Shown here one piece after another: positions 61,415-64,000 of a stretch of 64,000 nucleotides of DNA. Below the pieces are notes generated by a model that saw only the letters and a list, made by a program, of their open reading frames with translations, made no database searches and was not told the DNA's origin. The stretch is from Kordia sp039026955 (lineage in GTDB: Bacteria; Bacteroidota; Bacteroidia; Flavobacteriales; Flavobacteriaceae). Positions within the stretch are counted from its first letter, which is position 1. Every line of letters begins with the position of its first letter. The stretch is from the NCBI GenBank assembly GCA_039026955.1, contig JBCCLH010000025.1:1-64000 (forward strand). The letters are read 5' to 3'. Both the position numbers and the translations under genes were made by a program.

Positions 61415-62842
61415 TTGAAAAAATTAGGTTTTATACTACTATTTTTTAGCTGTCTTGCATCGGCGCAAAACAAGCAATTGCTGTATGGTTTTACAGATAT
61501 TCCGCAGTCGTTGTTGCTCAATCCCGGCGCGGAAGTCGATTATAAGTGGCATGCAGGTGTTCCGTTACTGTCACACATTCATGTCAGCGCAGGTGCTTCT
61601 GGCGTTACGGCGTATGATCTATTTGCGGATAATGGCGTGAATTTTAATGATAAATTGCGTCGCGTGGTGTTTAATTTAGATCGAAATGATTATTTCACGG
61701 TCAATCAGCAGTTGGAAATTTTAAGCGGCGGATATGCGTATGGGAATTCGTATGAACCAAATAAATACCTGTCTTTCGGATTGTATCAAGAATTGGATCT
61801 TCATTTTTATTACCCAAGAGATTACGCTATTCTTGCATATGAAGGCAATCAAAGTAATATTGGACGTCGGTTTGATGTGGGCGATTTGGAAGGAAAAGGC
61901 GAATTGCTTTCGGTATTACATGTCGGTTTGACAACGAAAGTGAATGAAAAATGGACTTATGGATTTCGAGGGAAAATCTATTCGAGTCTGCTCAATTTTA
62001 AATCGACTAATAATCGAGGAAGTTTTACTACTGCAGAAGGCACCAATAACTTTTACAATCATATTTTTGACTTGGATTTGGAATTTCAGACTTCAGGTTA
62101 CGCGTCGTTGATCGATTTAGAGAATGACGGACAAAATGATTGGAATCGCAAAGCGGTGAAAGAATTGCGCAGACGTGTGCTTTTTGGTGGAAATCTAGGC
62201 TTAGGAGTTGATTTTGGATTTACCTATCATCCCCAAGAACAATGGACAGTCACGGGAAGCATTCAGGATTTGGGATTCATCTATCACACCAAAGATGTAG
62301 AAACTTATACGTTAAAAGGGCAATATGAATTTGAAGGAATCAATCCACTTTTTCCCAATGATGGTTCAGGACAAACAGCAGATGAATACTGGCAGGAAAT
62401 CACCGATACGTTTGAAGATTTATTCGAACTAGATACCATTTCCAACAATTATATCTCGTGGCGTTCCCCAAAAATAAATGGTTCTGTCTCGTATCGTTAT
62501 GGGAAAAAGAGCAGTAAAGAATGCAATTGCAAAGCGGATGATGGCGATTATTTAAACGAAGCAGGATTGCAGTTGTTTGCCATTGGACGTTCGCGCAGAC
62601 CGCAACTCTCACTTTCTGCTTTTTATTACAGACGTTTGTTTAATTTTTTAAGTGGAAAAGTCACGTATACGGTAGATGGTTTTTCAAGAACCAATGTCGG
62701 CGTCGGACTGTCTACACATATTGGAAATATCAACTTTTACATTATGGCGGATAATCTTCTGGAGTATCAGAATCTCGCCAAATCGAACTATGCTTCCTTG
62801 CAATTGGGCTTCAATTATATTTTTCCGATGGAGAAAAATTAG
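61415..62842 (+). CDS. DUF5723 family outer-membrane protein
   Basis: A 475-residue exported protein. The signal peptide is about 1-17 (ending LASAQ). The rest has alternating beta strands with aromatic girdle residues, as in outer-membrane beta barrels (YLSFGLYQELDLHFYY, TYGFRGKIYSSL, QLSLSAFYYRRLFN), and ends with a Phe-rich strand (LQLGFNYIF). It belongs to the DUF5723 group, close to PorP/SprF-like barrels. The start codon is TTG at 61415, which begins the signal peptide directly (KKLGFILLFFSCLA). A Cys pair (CNCKADD) lies near 366. It follows the lipoprotein gene by 12 bp. Confidence 0.85.
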   Translation: MKKLGFILLFFSCLASAQNKQLLYGFTDIPQSLLLNPGAEVDYKWHAGVPLLSHIHVSAGASGVTAYDLFADNGVNFNDKLRRVVFNLDRNDYFTVNQQLEILSGGYAYGNSYEPNKYLSFGLYQELDLHFYYPRDYAILAYEGNQSNIGRRFDVGDLEGKGELLSVLHVGLTTKVNEKWTYGFRGKIYSSLLNFKSTNNRGSFTTAEGTNNFYNHIFDLDLEFQTSGYASLIDLENDGQNDWNRKAVKELRRRVLFGGNLGLGVDFGFTYHPQEQWTVTGSIQDLGFIYHTKDVETYTLKGQYEFEGINPLFPNDGSGQTADEYWQEITDTFEDLFELDTISNNYISWRSPKINGSVSYRYGKKSSKECNCKADDGDYLNEAGLQLFAIGRSRRPQLSLSAFYYRRLFNFLSGKVTYTVDGFSRTNVGVGLSTHIGNINFYIMADNLLEYQNLAKSNYASLQLGFNYIFPMEKN

Positions 62843-62937
62843 CGGATTCCAATAAAATTCTTAATTTGGAGCAAAATATACAGTCTGGTTATCAGTATAT
62901 ACTTCATCAGACTCGTTAACCTAATAAAAATAAGCAG

Positions 62938-63732
62938 ATGAAACGTTTCGTGGCAAGTGTTCTATTCCTTTTTATCACATGTTCTTGTTTCTCACAAGAG
63001 TTGAATAATTACAAATACGTAGTCATTCCGTATAAATTTAATTTTTTAAAGAAGCATGACAAATATCGTGTGAATACGGTCGTTCGTTATTTATTCAAGA
63101 AAGAAGGTTTTCAAGTATTATACGATACCGAGGATTTTCCAACAGATTTATCAGACGATAGATGCAAAGCGTTGTATATGGATATTAATAACGAATCTAG
63201 CATTTTTACCACAAAAATGGCGATCGTCTTGCGTGATTGTGCTAATAAAGTAGTATTGGAGACGCCGTTTGGTCGCTCGAAAATAAAAGCTTATGAAAAG
63301 GCGTACAATCAAGCTTTACGAAAAGCTTTTGAAACAGTTGAAGCACAAAATTATTCCTATGATCCAAAGAAAAAGGAAGAGGTTCCACCGCCACCGCCAC
63401 CAATCACTGTAGAAGAAGCGCAAAAGAAAACCGAAAAAGAAGTAGAAGCAAGCGTTATAGAAATGGAAGATGTATCGAAAGAGGTAGAAAAGTTTAACAA
63501 AGACGCTGGAAAAGAAGCAAACACTATTTTATACGCACAACCAATTAAAAACGGCTATCAATTGGTAGATAAAACTCCTAAAGTAGTGATGATTCTACTA
63601 AAATCAGGTGTGCCGAATGTTTATATTGTAAAAGGTCAGGATGCTACTGTATACAAGGAAGATGGAAAGTGGTTTTTGTCTAAAACCTCTGATAATAGTA
63701 CTGTAAAGATGCCGTTGAGTATTAAGTTTTGA
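62938..63732 (+). CDS. Exported hypothetical protein with proline-rich linker
   Basis: A 264-residue exported protein, signal peptide about 1-19 (ending CSCFSQ; a lipobox-like Cys at 15-17 is off pattern). An N-terminal domain (YKYVVIPYKFNFLKKHDKYRVNTVVRYLFKKEGFQVLYD) of about 130 residues recalls a stress-response type alpha-beta fold. It is followed by a PPPPPP linker (about 151-156) and an acidic coiled region, then a C-terminal beta domain. I do not recognise it. The stop is followed at once by degenerate repeats. Confidence 0.8.
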   Translation: MKRFVASVLFLFITCSCFSQELNNYKYVVIPYKFNFLKKHDKYRVNTVVRYLFKKEGFQVLYDTEDFPTDLSDDRCKALYMDINNESSIFTTKMAIVLRDCANKVVLETPFGRSKIKAYEKAYNQALRKAFETVEAQNYSYDPKKKEEVPPPPPPITVEEAQKKTEKEVEASVIEMEDVSKEVEKFNKDAGKEANTILYAQPIKNGYQLVDKTPKVVMILLKSGVPNVYIVKGQDATVYKEDGKWFLSKTSDNSTVKMPLSIKF

Positions 63733-63734
63733 TT

Positions 63735-63975
63735 TTGGAAGTTTATTAAGTTTATGGGTTTATAAGTTTATGGGTTTAGGAGTTTAGACTTCAAAGTATT
63801 TCTCGATAGATATTGAATCAATACTGAATCAAGTTCAGCACATGGTTTAGGACACTTGAAGTGACGATTTTTAATGTATCAATTTGATAATTCGAAAATG
63901 TATCAATGTTTATTTCAAAATCTAATCCTATTCTGATTTTGACAGATTGCCGTGCTGCGCTCGCAATGACGTATC
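63735..63975. repeat. Intergenic repeat cluster at the right edge
   Basis: Degenerate AAGTTTATGGGTTT repeats (about 63740-63790) lie right after the stop codon. Then come a palindromic unit from AGTATTTCTCGATAG to CACTTGAAGTGACG with the inner ACTGAATCAAGTTCAG (63796-63871), and a CAGATTGCC...CGCAATGACG unit (63913-63973). No gene is seen to the end of the window. Confidence 0.65.
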
Positions 63976-64000
63976 AAAAAAATTATCAAAATCGCTTGTT

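Overview
This is an AT-rich bacterial window that reads as a marine Bacteroidota genome of the family Flavobacteriaceae; a Kordia-like genus is my guess, unproven. The evidence is Bacteroidetes promoters (TTG, about 19 bp, TAnnTTTG), type IX secretion C-terminal sorting domains, SusC-type carboxypeptidase-like/plug modules, a GbsR/MarR regulator, an ECF sigma factor and typical flavobacterial families (Mpl, DUF3050, DUF6624, DUF5723, LemA/DUF3137). I saw no rRNA, tRNA or CRISPR array. Most genes are intact; one is frameshifted and one transposase is cut by the left edge.

Layout. 1-116: 3' end of an IS630-type transposase. 675-1199: glutathione peroxidase. 2117-7061: proC, a KAS III-like enzyme and glycine decarboxylase gcvP, all leftward. 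7211-8850: a UbiA-like membrane protein facing an ECF sigma factor and its small partner. 8932-13552: a tightly packed six-gene leftward operon (membrane protein, methyltransferase, TIGR01777 oxidoreductase, DUF2071, lipoprotein, SRPBCC) headed by a GbsR/MarR regulator. The same long palindrome lies in front of both the operon and the regulator. 14200-19725: M3 peptidase and two related T9SS-exported proteins. 19845-21370: a gene-free stretch with a MITE-like inverted repeat, two hairpin terminators and many repeats. 21370-28389: purK-purE, an HPRT-adenylate kinase fusion, DUF3050, obgE, two exported proteins and a peptidase E-like protein. 29260-45547: two giant alpha-2-macroglobulin genes flanking smaller exported proteins and a frameshifted cyclophilin-like gene. 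45780-51781: TPR protein, a 29-residue double-glycine peptide, LemA/DUF3137, a zinc-ribbon protein, a cyclase, a 2OG-Fe(II) oxygenase and a YdeI-like protein. 52037-54966: two glycoside hydrolases. 55402-63732: mpl, PaiB-like and DUF1569 proteins, radC, a deacetylase-like protein, a YjjG-like HAD phosphatase, a lipoprotein, a DUF5723 outer-membrane protein and an exported protein.

How it fits together. The most system-like unit is the regulator plus six-gene operon at 8.9-13.6 kb, which looks like a repressed membrane or lipid modification module. The most unusual protein is the first alpha-2-macroglobulin, which carries a SusC-type regulatory plus TonB-plug module at the spot where its paralogue has only a low-complexity linker. 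Palindromic intergenic repeats and short tandem arrays sit almost only at gene 3' ends, mainly between convergent genes.
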